From Spirodela intermedia (Eukaryota; Streptophyta; Magnoliopsida; Alismatales; Araceae): a stretch of 64,000 nt of DNA. Position 1 is the first letter of the stretch. Every line of letters starts with the position of its first letter. The stretch covers positions 2,540,501 through 2,604,500 of the forward strand of contig LR746281.1 of assembly GCA_902729315.2 (NCBI GenBank), in the 5' to 3' direction. Positions 22,726-33,100 of this stretch are shown here, piece by piece. Both the position numbers and the translations under genes were made by a program. Under the pieces are notes generated by a model. That model did no database searches. It saw only the letters and a program-made list of their open reading frames with translations, and was not told where the DNA came from.

Positions 22726-24387
22726 CTAGTAGCTGTAGTTCTTGACGTACATCCCCTCCTTGGATTCGTCGGACTCGCCTTCACCGGTGTACTTCCCGAG
22801 CTGGGCGAGGGAGTTGGCCTTGGCCCGCAGCAGGAGGGCGTCCTGCGCCGCCTTCACGTTCTCCGGGAGGCCTCCCCAGGTCTTCAGGCAAGTGTTCTGG
22901 AGTGCCCTCGCGTAGGAGAAGGAGACGTGCCATGGGTTGGGGGCCTGGTTCATGGCGTTGAGGTTCAGCGTGGCCTCGACCTCCGATTGCCCGCCGGAGA
23001 GGAACTGAGACACGAGGAAAGGAGGAATTTCGTCAGACCAGGGTGATTGATTAGGGTTTCGCGGCCTGGTCTTCGGGGTGGATGGAGAGCTTGCCATGAT
23101 GCCGGGGACGGCCGGGGGGATCCTGCGGCGGAGGAGCTTGAGGGTGTAGTCGGCGACCTGCTGGGGGGTGGCCCTGTCCTTGCACTCTGCTCCCGGGGTA
23201 ACCATGCTGGGCTTGAGGAGGATGCCCTCGAAAAATACGTTGTTCTCTGCCAGGTAGAAGAAGACTTCCGCCCACACCTTCTGGGCCACCTCGAAGGTCC
23301 TCTCGATCCCGTGGTCGCCGTCGAGGAGGATCTCCGGCTCCACGATCGGGACCAGCCCGTTGTCCTGTTCGCAGAATCACCAGTAGGAGATGCTCAATCT
23401 CACAGCGAGGACGGAGGAGACGTCCCTCATCTGCGAGGCAACGGGGATTAGGGTTCCTCACCTGCGAGATGGCGGCGTAGCGCGCGAGGCCCCAGGCGGC
23501 TTCCTTCACCGCGAGGGCAGAAGGACCATTTGGAATGCTCACGACCGTGCGCCTGGTGACATTCGCAGGGGAGAGTTCAGAGCAGACCAGGAAGAGGACG
23601 GACTGATGCGAAGAGTGAGTGGATATCTCACCATTTGGCAAAGCGGGCGCCCTGCTGGTAGTAGGCGGCGGAGCGGGAGGCGAGGCCGTCGAGACCCTGG
23701 CACCACGACTCGTCGTTGGAGCCGGCGAGGGGAACCAGTCCCTGAGCAGCAAAGCCTCAGAGTTCAGCATCACGGATCGTCCCCAAATCGAACAGACGAT
23801 GCTAACTGGCAGCGAGAAGGCTCTGCATCTGCTTTACCTTGTCCACCTTGATGCCGGGGACGATGTTCTGCTTGGTGAGGATGTCGACGATCTTCTCCCC
23901 CTCGGTGGTGCTCTGGTAGAGCGTCTCCTCGAAGAGAATCGCCCCGGAGATGTATTTCCCGAGATCTGGAGCAGACACCAGGAGTGTACGGTAGGCCTGG
24001 CGGTTGGCCTCCGTGTTCTCCAGCCCGATCGAGGCCAGCCTCTTCCCGCAGGTCGCGTTGGACTCGTCCATGGCCAGAATCCCGCGCCCTGGCGAGGCCA
24101 CAGTTTTCTGAACCCACGTAGATCCCCCCAAACCATCCATCCACAGAGTCAGCGACCAGAAATCACCATCGACCGCACAAGAAGGAGAAGGTAGGCCACG
24201 GATCTGGAGGGCTTACCGCGGTCTTGGCGAGCTCATCGGCGTAGGAGGAGGCGCGGACGGTGAGAGAGGCGGCGGGGAGGGACCGCGCCGAGACCGAGGC
24301 CGCAGGAGCATATCGCAACGACTGGCCCTTCAACCAGTCGGATTTGTCGAGGACGGGGGAGGACTTGAGGAGGGAAGCCGACGCCAT
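22726..24387 (-). CDS. FBA: Plastid class I fructose-bisphosphate aldolase, 6 exons
   Basis: Catalyses triose phosphate condensation to fructose-1,6-bisphosphate (and sedoheptulose bisphosphate) in the Calvin cycle. Exons on the minus strand: 24387-24217, 24107-23838, 23741-23632, 23552-23462, 23364-23095 and 23004-22726; they join to 396 residues, normal for the plastid isoform. Residues 1 to about 47 form a Ser/Ala-rich transit peptide ending near [17 protein letters not shown]. The core has [39 protein letters not shown] and the Schiff-base lysine in [12 protein letters not shown] (about Lys265). [18 protein letters not shown] follows, and the C-terminus is MYVKNYSY, of the plant plastid type. 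Intron 5 (23094-23005) begins with GC. The gene is divergent from the pectin methylesterase and convergent with the BBX gene. Confidence 0.97.
23005..23094 (-). other. GC-AG intron of 90 nt, in frame and stop-free, in FBA
   Basis: The exon ends CCCGGCATCATG and the intron starts GCAAGC (not GT), ending CTCAG before TTCCTCTCCGGC. Conserved aldolase sequence [12 protein letters not shown] fixes both ends. The intron is a multiple of three with no stop, so a retained form would add 30 residues. Confidence 0.85.
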
Positions 24388-25148
24388 TTCCTCGACTGGA
24401 GCTGAGCTTTGAAGCTCTCTCTCCCTACCTCTTCTGGTTAGCTCCCCTTCCTCTCTCTCTCCATCTCTCTCTCCCTCCTGAATTTATAACGGCTCCCTCC
24501 CTTCAAAGGAGATGGACCGTTTGAGGCCAGAATGCCTTCACTAATGGGTGGCCACCACGTGGCCAATGTCCAGATCGCGTAATTTGCTAACTAGCCCCTC
24601 CAAAAAATTGGGACCTGAGAAAAAGCACCCTTCCGGAGGGGCATAAAATCTCTGGCTGCGGCAGTGGGCTTCACTGATTGAGCGGCCAGGATTCTCTTCA
24701 GCCGCATGGAAGCCTGTGGCTCTCGATGTCGGGGAATATTCCCTTATTTATTTATTTAATTTTCTGGCCATGATTAGACGCCCTCGCCCGGCACTTTCGA
24801 CCGTTATTTTTATTTAAATTAATTTAATGGAAATTGATATGGATGGCCCGCACGTGCGAGAGGAGCATCCTCGTACCAGTCATATTTTGTCGGAGCATTC
24901 TGGTTGCTTGGCCGGGGTTCCCTCCGATCCGCTGCGGATCGCCGGCGGCGGTGGCGCCGCCGCAGCAGTCCGCCGGTCTTTTAGAAAGTGGACCGCCCAC
25001 CGTGGCCCGGTCCCCTCTTTCCGAGCGCATTAAGAAGGAATCTCGGGGAATGACAGGGTGGAAAGGGTGGAAAGTGCGTCGGAGGAGAGAAAAACAAAGA
25101 TGGGTGAGCAAGGAGACGCCACTTCTGGACGGCGGCGGGAGTTGTAGG
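24388..25148. promoter_or_regulatory. Shared head-to-head region of FBA (-) and pectin methylesterase (+)
   Basis: It spans 761 bases between the two start codons. It holds a G-box CACGTG at 24556-24561 directly followed by CCAAT, the aldolase TATA candidate at 24481-24488, and a second CACGTG at 24851-24856. The part from about 24900 is GC-rich. An open frame upstream of the pectin methylesterase start (ATG at about 25048) would bury the signal peptide and is not used. Confidence 0.5.
24481..24488 (-). promoter_or_regulatory. TATA box candidate of the plastid aldolase gene
   Basis: TATAAATT on the minus strand, 94-101 bases upstream of the ATG. A CT-rich leader lies between it and the start codon. 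Confidence 0.6.
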
Positions 25149-26566
25149 ATGATGGTGAAGAGCTTCTTTGTTCTTCCGGTCATCTTTCTGCTGCTGCTGC
25201 TGCTGCTGTTTCTGTTCTCGCCTGCTTCGGCGGACGGAGAAGAAGCTTACCTGAATTGGGTCAAGCATGTGGGAGAAGGGCGGAAGGGATCAGCGTCCGG
25301 CAAGCTGGAGAACAGGCACAAGCCCTGCTTGGAGCTCACGGTGGAGAAGAAGAACTCCTCCAAACCCGGCAGCTTCGTCTCCGTCCAGGCGGCCATTGAC
25401 TCGCTTCCCCCCGGCAACAGCTGCCGAGTCGTCATCTACCTCCGCGCCGGAGTCTACGCGTGAGTCTACTCTCTCTCTCTCTCTCTCGATCTCTATCTCT
25501 ATATCTTCTGATAGAGTTAAAGTTGCAGGGAGAAGGTGACGATTCCGGGGAGGAAGGCGTACGTGACGCTGCTGGGCGAGGGGAGGGAGAGGACGATAAT
25601 CCAGTGGGGCGACACAGCGGACGGAGAGGGCCCCGAGGGGCGGCGGCTTGGCACGTTCGGCTCCGCCACCTTCGCCGTCAACTCCCCCTTCTTCGTCGCC
25701 ATGAACGTCACCTTCAAGGTAGAAAGAAAACCCAGGATCCAAGAAGAAGAACAACATAACGATAACGATAATGGGTGCAAGGACTGTTTTTTTTCTCAGA
25801 ATGTGGCGCCGCCGGCGCCGGCGGGAGCGGAGGGGAAGCAGGCGGTGGCGCTGAGGATCTCCGGGGACGCGGCGTTCTTCCTCGGTTGCGGCTTCCATGG
25901 GGGGCAGGACACGCTGTACGACCACCGGGGGAGGCATTTCTTCAAGGACTGCTTCATCGAGGGGTCGGTGGACTTCGTCTTCGGCGACGGCCGGTCGCTG
26001 TACGAAGGTTGCCGCCTCCACGCGGTGGCAGAGTCGTACGGCGCCGTGGCGGCGCAGAAGAGGGAGAGCTTCTTGGAGGAGACGGGCTTCTCCTTCCTCC
26101 GGTGCAGGGTGACTGGTTCGGGGGCGCTCTACTTGGGCCGAGCATGGGGAACCTTCTCAAGGGTGGTCTTCGCCTACTCCTACCTGGACAAGATCGTCGT
26201 CCCCGACGGCTGGTACGACTGGGGCGACAGGAACAGACAGACGTAAGAGATAGAGAAGAGCGTTTTTTTGTCGTCTTCTTTTACGTGTACGGTAATGATT
26301 GGTTGCACAGCAGAACGGTCTTGTTCGCTTCTCATCAAATATATTTTTACCCTCTTCTATTCGTGTACGCATATGATTGATCCACATCAGATGCGTGTAC
26401 GTATGGTTCGCACTGCAGGACGGTCTTCTTCGGGCAATACCGGTGCAGCGGGCCGGGGGCCAGCCTGTCGGGGAGGGTCCGGTGGTCGAGGGAGCTGACG
26501 GCGCAGCAGGCCGAGCCGTTCCTCTCCACCGAGTTCGTCGACGGGTCCGAGTGGCTCGAGCCGTGA
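25149..26566 (+). CDS. PME: Secreted pectin methylesterase (type without a PRO region), 4 exons
   Basis: Demethylesterifies cell-wall homogalacturonan. Exons: 25149-25459, 25529-25718, 25800-26242 and 26419-26566; 363 residues. The start was chosen at MMVKSFF because a signal peptide with a Leu-rich core follows at once (to about residue 29). All family signatures are present: [37 protein letters not shown] (Gln181), [15 protein letters not shown] (Gln203, Asp204), [10 protein letters not shown] (Asp225) and [14 protein letters not shown] (Arg281, Trp283). The spacings 181-203 (22) and 204-225 (21) equal those of carrot PME. The LGRAWG form and the absence of an inhibitor-like PRO domain place it with the PME53/PME68-like short group. 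Exons are strongly GC-rich. Confidence 0.96.
26284..26430 (+). repeat. Three imperfect ~35-55 bp repeats leading into the last PME exon
   Basis: Copies begin at CGTGTACGGTAATGATTGG (26284), CGTGTACGCATATGATTGA (about 26363) and CGTGTACGTATGGTTCG (about 26393). The first includes GCACAGCAGAACGGTCTTGT, a near copy of the true acceptor plus exon start GCACTGCAG|GACGGTCTTCT at 26411-26430. The third copy overlaps the real splice acceptor. Confidence 0.75.
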
Positions 26567-27138
26567 GCCGAGCCCTCCAATCGCTTCCCCCGCCGCTTTC
26601 CGAATCGCGGCCGGTCCGGAACCGATTCCCCTGGATCGTTCACGTGGGAAAGGCACACGACACGTGCGACCCTCCCCTATGGGAAACGTGGGCGGGTGTT
26701 CACATCGTGGGATTTTCTGATCGCTTATATTTTTCAAATAAAAGTGATTATCGTCTGATTTATTTAATTAATATCAATTTTCCTCGTCACATAATGAAAA
26801 AAAGCTCATTATTCCAATAATAGGGAGTTTATTGAACGCCTGCGTATCTGTGGAGAGGAGAGAGAGAGGAGAGAGGGACGGAAGAGAGTATTTATGTAAT
26901 TAAACGTATTAAATGTATTTTTCAAAATAATGAAAGTTGTTGGTGCGTTGAAGGGGATGTTGCCGAACTCGGCTTCTCGGGGCTTAAAACAACTGGGAGA
27001 AAAAGGAGAAGGCTCTGCAAGTAACCGACGGGGTGGGGGAGGAGGCAAGACGAAGCTGACACGGCAGGAGCGAGGGTGGGAGGAAGGGAGGAGGGAGAAG
27101 GTGGAGGAGGGAGAGGGCGAGAAGGTAGAGGAGGAACG
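26567..27138. other. Intergenic region between PME and PHAF1 homologue
   Basis: It contains the PME 3' UTR, two CACGTG boxes at 26641-26646 and 26661-26666, an AT-rich stretch around 26720-26830 and then a GA/GC-rich purine stretch leading into the next gene. No other gene is recognised. Confidence 0.5.
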
Positions 27139-30100
27139 ATGCAGCAGCATCCGCAGCGTCACCTAATCCACCAGAGGTCGGTGGTGGGGATCGTGGCGGC
27201 TGGAGCGGGGGCGCCGGCGAGGAGGAGGTGTGAAGGGACCGCCATGGGGGCCATCACACTCGACCTCCGGCCTGGGCTCGGGCTCGGGCCATTCACTCTC
27301 GGTACCAATCCGTCTTCTCCTCTACGTGTGCATCTGGCAAAAGTCATTTTACCGGAACAATTCTGCATCATCGGAAGCAAGGATTTTGGCTCTGATATCC
27401 AAAATTCAGTCTGATGTTAGACTTTACGGCATTCAAACCATTTTTATGTATCAACAAACACACTTCCTATCTCCGTCCGCACTAGTTGGAAAGTCATTTC
27501 CCTGGTTTTGCTTTCGCGATATCAGTGAATATTTATTTGAACTATTTTTCATGACCTCATAGTTTAAAATGCCGAGAAGTTGACTAACGTAGGCTTATGT
27601 GCATCAAAATTAATTACATATTGCATATTATATAGGTTATGTATACCATGATTCCGATTAATTTTGACGTCCTTTACAAAAGAATCTGTAGAATATTAAG
27701 AAAAACCCTTTGGTTTAAAAAATCCTCCTTTAGTCTGGCTTTCGTAAATATCAGAGGCAGTGGCCTTCCTTCAACGAATTCAAAATTCGCTTGCTCTTAA
27801 CTCGGAAGGCATTCATGCGTAAGCTGAATAGCTACGATTGCTTTTGGAATGGACCTTTCTGGAACATGTGTTCCTTAACTGCCACGATATCAAAGTGTCT
27901 GATTTCCGTACTAGATCATGTGATTTTATATCATACACCAAATTACAGCAATTTTTTTAACTTCTGTCTTCTAAATGATGGTCTTTGCACTTGGATGCAT
28001 CAATTTTTTTTTAAAAAAAACATTGCTGGCTTAGGTAAACATGGAAGTGACAATTTTATTTTGAAATTTTCTGTGTAAACGTGCTTTCATGAAATGCAAT
28101 CCATAATCATTATGAACATGTACTACCAAAGCTTGTATGTGAACATTTGGGTTTTTATTTACACGTACAAGCACAGAAGAAAAATATGCTTAGCATCCAT
28201 GAATGGAATTTGAAAAAGAAACGGGAAAAATGTGTTTGGCTCACAATTACTTGAGGAACCAGAGTTATTTGTGTTGTAACGTAGCATATCTCTGTAGTGT
28301 GGCATTACTTTAGGTTGATGTAGTTGTCCTCGTTATGGTGTGAAACTTTTTATCATATGCAAATGAAGTATTGATCATGACTCTTGTGCATATGTTGCAA
28401 CTTGTACTGCTCAAATGTGCGGCGTGATTAATGATTGCATCTTCTGAAATCAACATTAGATTTTTGCCAAACGTAGTTTAAATTTAATATTTTCGTCTTA
28501 GTACGTCATAGTACTTGCATGAACGGACTCAACATCTGAGTTGCATAGAATGTAGAATGCCACCTGAAAAACCGTTTTTCTTGTAGGTTGTTAGATTTCT
28601 TATGAGCTTTGCGTTGACATAAGTTATTTCCTCCAGGAAGGGATATCTTAATGCTTCATATCTTCTGCAGGGATGCCCATAGGTGATGCATTTCATCAAG
28701 TTGAACAGCAACCCCACATCTATGATGTGGTCCGTGTGAAGTATCTTGATGAGGTTTGGTATTTGGTCTTAGAAAACATCCAGTATTTGGATTTTGCACG
28801 TGATATTATTAATGGGCATTTTAGTAAATATCCATTGTTTATTTGATGGGTGTGCTTGACGAGAACGCAATGGGAGAAGTATCAGTAATCTTTTAATCAA
28901 GTGCTTTCCATTAAGTAATGCAGCACTGAGAAGAACAAGTGTTCCATAACTGCTTTGGGCGTATGATTGGTTAAGAATATAGATACAGTTATTTATATAT
29001 GCACATTTCTCATAGCCAGTTTTATCATAGTTTAAGGATGGCATCATTGTTTTGTTTGGAGCTGCTCAGATTTTTTAGGTTATTCTTGCAGGAACCGCTA
29101 AAATTGGACATTGTTATCAGCTTTCCAGACCATGGTTTCCACCTTCGTTTTGATCCCTGGTCACAGGTATACTTTCTTGATGATAGCTTTTACCATAGCA
29201 AAAGAAAACGAAGCAGAAAATTTGTTATGCTCATACTATTGGCAGAGCCTTGTTTTTGGAATTAAAACATCTTATCTTGTTTTCATATTTTTAATTTACA
29301 AATTGGGATGTGATGCAATATAACATAAGAAGAAATTTATGCCAGATTTCTGCTAGGTGTCAAATTGTTAAATGGTTAGCGAATAGGCCGTACCTAGAAA
29401 TTCAATATAGATATATAAATATACATATATATATATATTGGATATTGTTATCAGCTTTCCAATATATATATATTGAGGACATGATCAAAAGATTCACTTT
29501 GGATAGACAATTGGGATCATCTGCAGGTTCCTAAGGAAATAGATTCAAACTCTTACACCTTGACTCCTAAAAACGAATTTTAAAGCTTAAATGCGTATTC
29601 CTATTTGAATAGGACGTAGGAATTGAGCCTGATGGTTCTGATCCAGTTTTAGTATATTCCCGTTACTTTTTTTGCCAAACTCTTACGACTAAAGTTTTTG
29701 GATATTACTCAATAACTTTAAGAGGGATGCATTTGGACTACGAAGCACACCCACATCACAAACCTCATCATTTCAGCTCTGGGCGGATCTGCATTCAATG
29801 ACTTTATATAGTTCTATTTAATAGGAATTGTAAAAAAAAATATACATCAATGGACATCTCGATCTGCTTTAGCGATGATGATTTTTGGTTATGTTTTAAT
29901 GCCCATAGACAAAGATTTAGTGGGATGATGGAATCTGCAATCACTTTTTGATACAGGAGATATTCTTATTTTCACATCTTCGCAGTAACATGTCAAGACA
30001 AGACAAAATTTGACACGACAAACTCAGGAGAAGAAATTGTATTTCTTCTTGGGGTTTTATTGCTTTTACTACCAATACTGATTCATTTTACAGGTTTCAA

Positions 30101-33100
30101 GTAAAATTTAGTTTACTGGAATGTCCTTCTCCGACTATATAGATGTAATGCATATGATTTACTGCAAACTTTTACCAATGACTCTGGCAATAGCGAACGA
30201 CAAATAGTCACTCATCAATTCCTTGACTCTATGTAAGGAGCTTTTTTGGTGTGATGTTGTTCTAATTCGTATTGTTTTCCAGAGGCTACGGCTTATTGAA
30301 GTTTATGATGTCAAGCGATTGCAGATGCGCTATGCAACTAATCTAATTGGGTCTGTATTACATGACAGTGGCTTTGGCTTAGTGAAATTTATGTCGTAAT
30401 AATTTTCTTATCTTCTTTACCTCTTTGTTAGTTATCTTATGCCAGTTATTGTTTTCAGTGGTCCTTCCACGCTTGCAACTTTTGTGGCCGTATATGCACT
30501 TTTTGGTCCAACATTCCCTGGAATTTACGATGAAAGCAGAGGCGTTTACACTTTATTTTACCCCGTATGTATTCCTAAAATTACCATCAGAGCTGTACAT
30601 CTTCATTTGCTTTTGTGTGCTTCTTTTGTGGTTTACTTGATCTCTGTATTATCAGGGACTATCCTTTGCTTTCCCTATTCCATCTCAATATTCAAGTTGC
30701 TGCCAGAATGGAGAAGGTATGCTCATGGTATGTATGATTTGTTATAATGTCTAGTCTGGTAGTTAAAAACTCTAATGTTTTCCTTGTTATTGGCAGTTGC
30801 ACCAGAATTGCCCCTGGAGTTTCCTGATGGGACAACTCCTGTTACATGTCGTGTATCTATATATGATAACTCCTCTGACAGTAAAGTTGGCGTGGGGTTC
30901 ATGATGGACAAAGCTTTAGCTCCTCCATTACCTTTGGATAGCCTCTACATGGAAGAACTACAAGTTAAGGTGCATAATGTACTTCTCATTTTTATCTTTT
31001 TTTCATTTGCAGTTATATAATAGTTATTATATCATATTCTGTTAATTTTTTTAGTTGTCTTGTTTGATGTGTGATGTTTAATGTTGTTTGGGATAATATT
31101 TCTGATATCTTGCATTGTAGTGTTCTTTTTAGCTGGAATAGATAGCTGCTCCTCAAGGAATGACAATGGAATCACTTTCAATTTAGAGCTTGCTGCATTC
31201 CCGTGGGAATTGTGGGTGGTGCTTATGCAAGATGGCAGTGTCGGCAGACAAGATGGAGACATGGATGTTGGTCCCTGAAAAGAGGGTGCTTTCACAACTT
31301 TTGCAGTTAAAGGCAGGGAAAGGGGACGCCACTTAAGTTGTTACTCGACTGGAACTTAACAAATGGCCTTCGTCAGTGTAGTGAGAAGCATGGTATGCTA
31401 TATTAGTTGATTCCAATTTCAATCATCCATGGCTGCTCCTATTTAGGATGGGTATTGCCCCGCTGTCCTCCCCTTGAAATCCAAAGAGGAAAGATCCATC
31501 CAGAAGTTCGTCCATCCCACTTATATCATCCAGTCTCTGGGATTATTGCTATTGTTGGAGGGATAATATGCTAGAACCACAGTCATGGCTCACTGGCAGA
31601 TTATGCTGAAAGAAGAGGGAAGGAAAAGTTGATGGCAGGAGAAAACGAAGAAATAAGAAAAACAAAATTCGTGTGTGCGCTACCTTTGATCTTTCATGCA
31701 GCCCACAAGAGAAAAAGGCATTTGTGGGAGAGGGAGGGGGTTTACTGTGTGTTTTTCATTTTATTTGAAAAACTTAGACTTTTGCTGGAGATGCCATTAG
31801 CCGGCAAAGGACTATTGCTCATGTCGCAGATAGCTACTCATTCTATCTGGACTTAACTAGGCCCCTGGAATACCTTCTAAATACATGGCCTTGGGTAGGA
31901 AAGGCAGAGGATGGGGCGAACATTTGCGCATTTTGCTTTCTTGAGTCTGAGACTCGACTAGAGTATGACTTCATGCATGCACGTGAATGATATATAACGT
32001 ACTGTTGGTGGACCATTCAATTCAAAGTGGTTTTTGCTTGATCGGACTGCAAGTCTGCATCAAGTGGAAGCTGGGTCCTGACTAGTTCATCAAATTATGG
32101 CCAAACCGAATATGATTTGCACTGACCGGCTCAGATGGCTTTATGGATTCTTCACGTCTAGAAACTTATCAATCTTTGTAACATAATTTTAGTTTCAGTT
32201 CAATATGGTCTGATATGCACTAACAGGCAGGGTCTAGTAGATATCATTATCATTGCAGTGAGTTGCAAAGCACTGGTGACATCATTCAATTCCAACATTT
32301 CTTGTAAAATCTGTTTTCTTGCCATGTGGTTGGAGATCTTCTTTTGACCAGATTTGATGTTCCTCAGATTATTTTTTGCCTGAAATGAAGCAGGATTTCC
32401 TGTGGAGTTGGAGCTTTCACTGAAAAACAAGAGTATAAGACAGTTTAATTGTGGTAGCCTTCGTGTATGCCTGGGAAAAACCCTGAACAAGTTAACAGGG
32501 GAGGGGTTGGTCTCATGGCTAGGCAATAATTCTATGTAGGAAGTTATCCAGTTTCAAAGAGGGTTTAATACGGAACTGTTTATCTTGTCATATCATTGCA
32601 GATGAAGGTATTGAGCATAAGTTACTTCCCAAAGTTGGAGATGCATGTTTCTATTTGGGGGATTCTATGTTAATACTCCACAGATGTGATAAATTTATCT
32701 TATTTTTTGGGATGCACTTAGATCTCGTGCAACTGCGGAGCTAGGAGGATTCCTTAGATATTATGTTTGTTGTGTGCTAGTTATCACCTGATAGTTGAAA
32801 ACAGCTATCTATTCTTCAAATGATGTCTACAATGGGTACTCAAAGTTGATCCCAAGGTTTGGTGACTTGCGTCCTACACATTGTGTTATTCAGACAGAAT
32901 CGATGAGAATAATGCTTAAAAGATGATTGGTGGAAAGATTGGTCATTGAATTTGTGCTAGGATTCTTTTTCGTTCTGCAGAAAGATAACCCTCTGATTTT
33001 GACTCGGTCGCTGGCTAGTATAATTTTCACTATCTTAGCATGAACGAGTTTTTCTACAAAGGGCTTTTTCAAGCGCATACTAAGGCCCGCACATGTAAAT

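Noticed and set aside
23051-23773. 240-codon minus-strand open frame inside the aldolase locus
   Set aside because: It is a shadow: it reads across aldolase introns in a shifted frame. The true exons follow conserved aldolase sequence in other frames.
22621-24194. Several plus-strand open frames (141, 134, 153 and 191 codons) over the aldolase gene
   Set aside because: High GC with few stops produces antisense frames; none resembles a protein family and all overlap conserved aldolase exons.
24834-25148. N-terminal extension of PME to an earlier ATG
   Set aside because: It would place about 100 Arg-rich residues before a perfect signal peptide, which is inconsistent with a secreted enzyme.
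25290-26021. 243-codon minus-strand open frame over pectin methylesterase
   Set aside because: Antisense of GC-rich coding exons, with Arg/Glu-rich low-complexity sequence and no family match.
25775-26380. 201-codon plus-strand frame within the PME gene
   Set aside because: It is the alternative frame of PME exon 3; the real frame holds all catalytic motifs.
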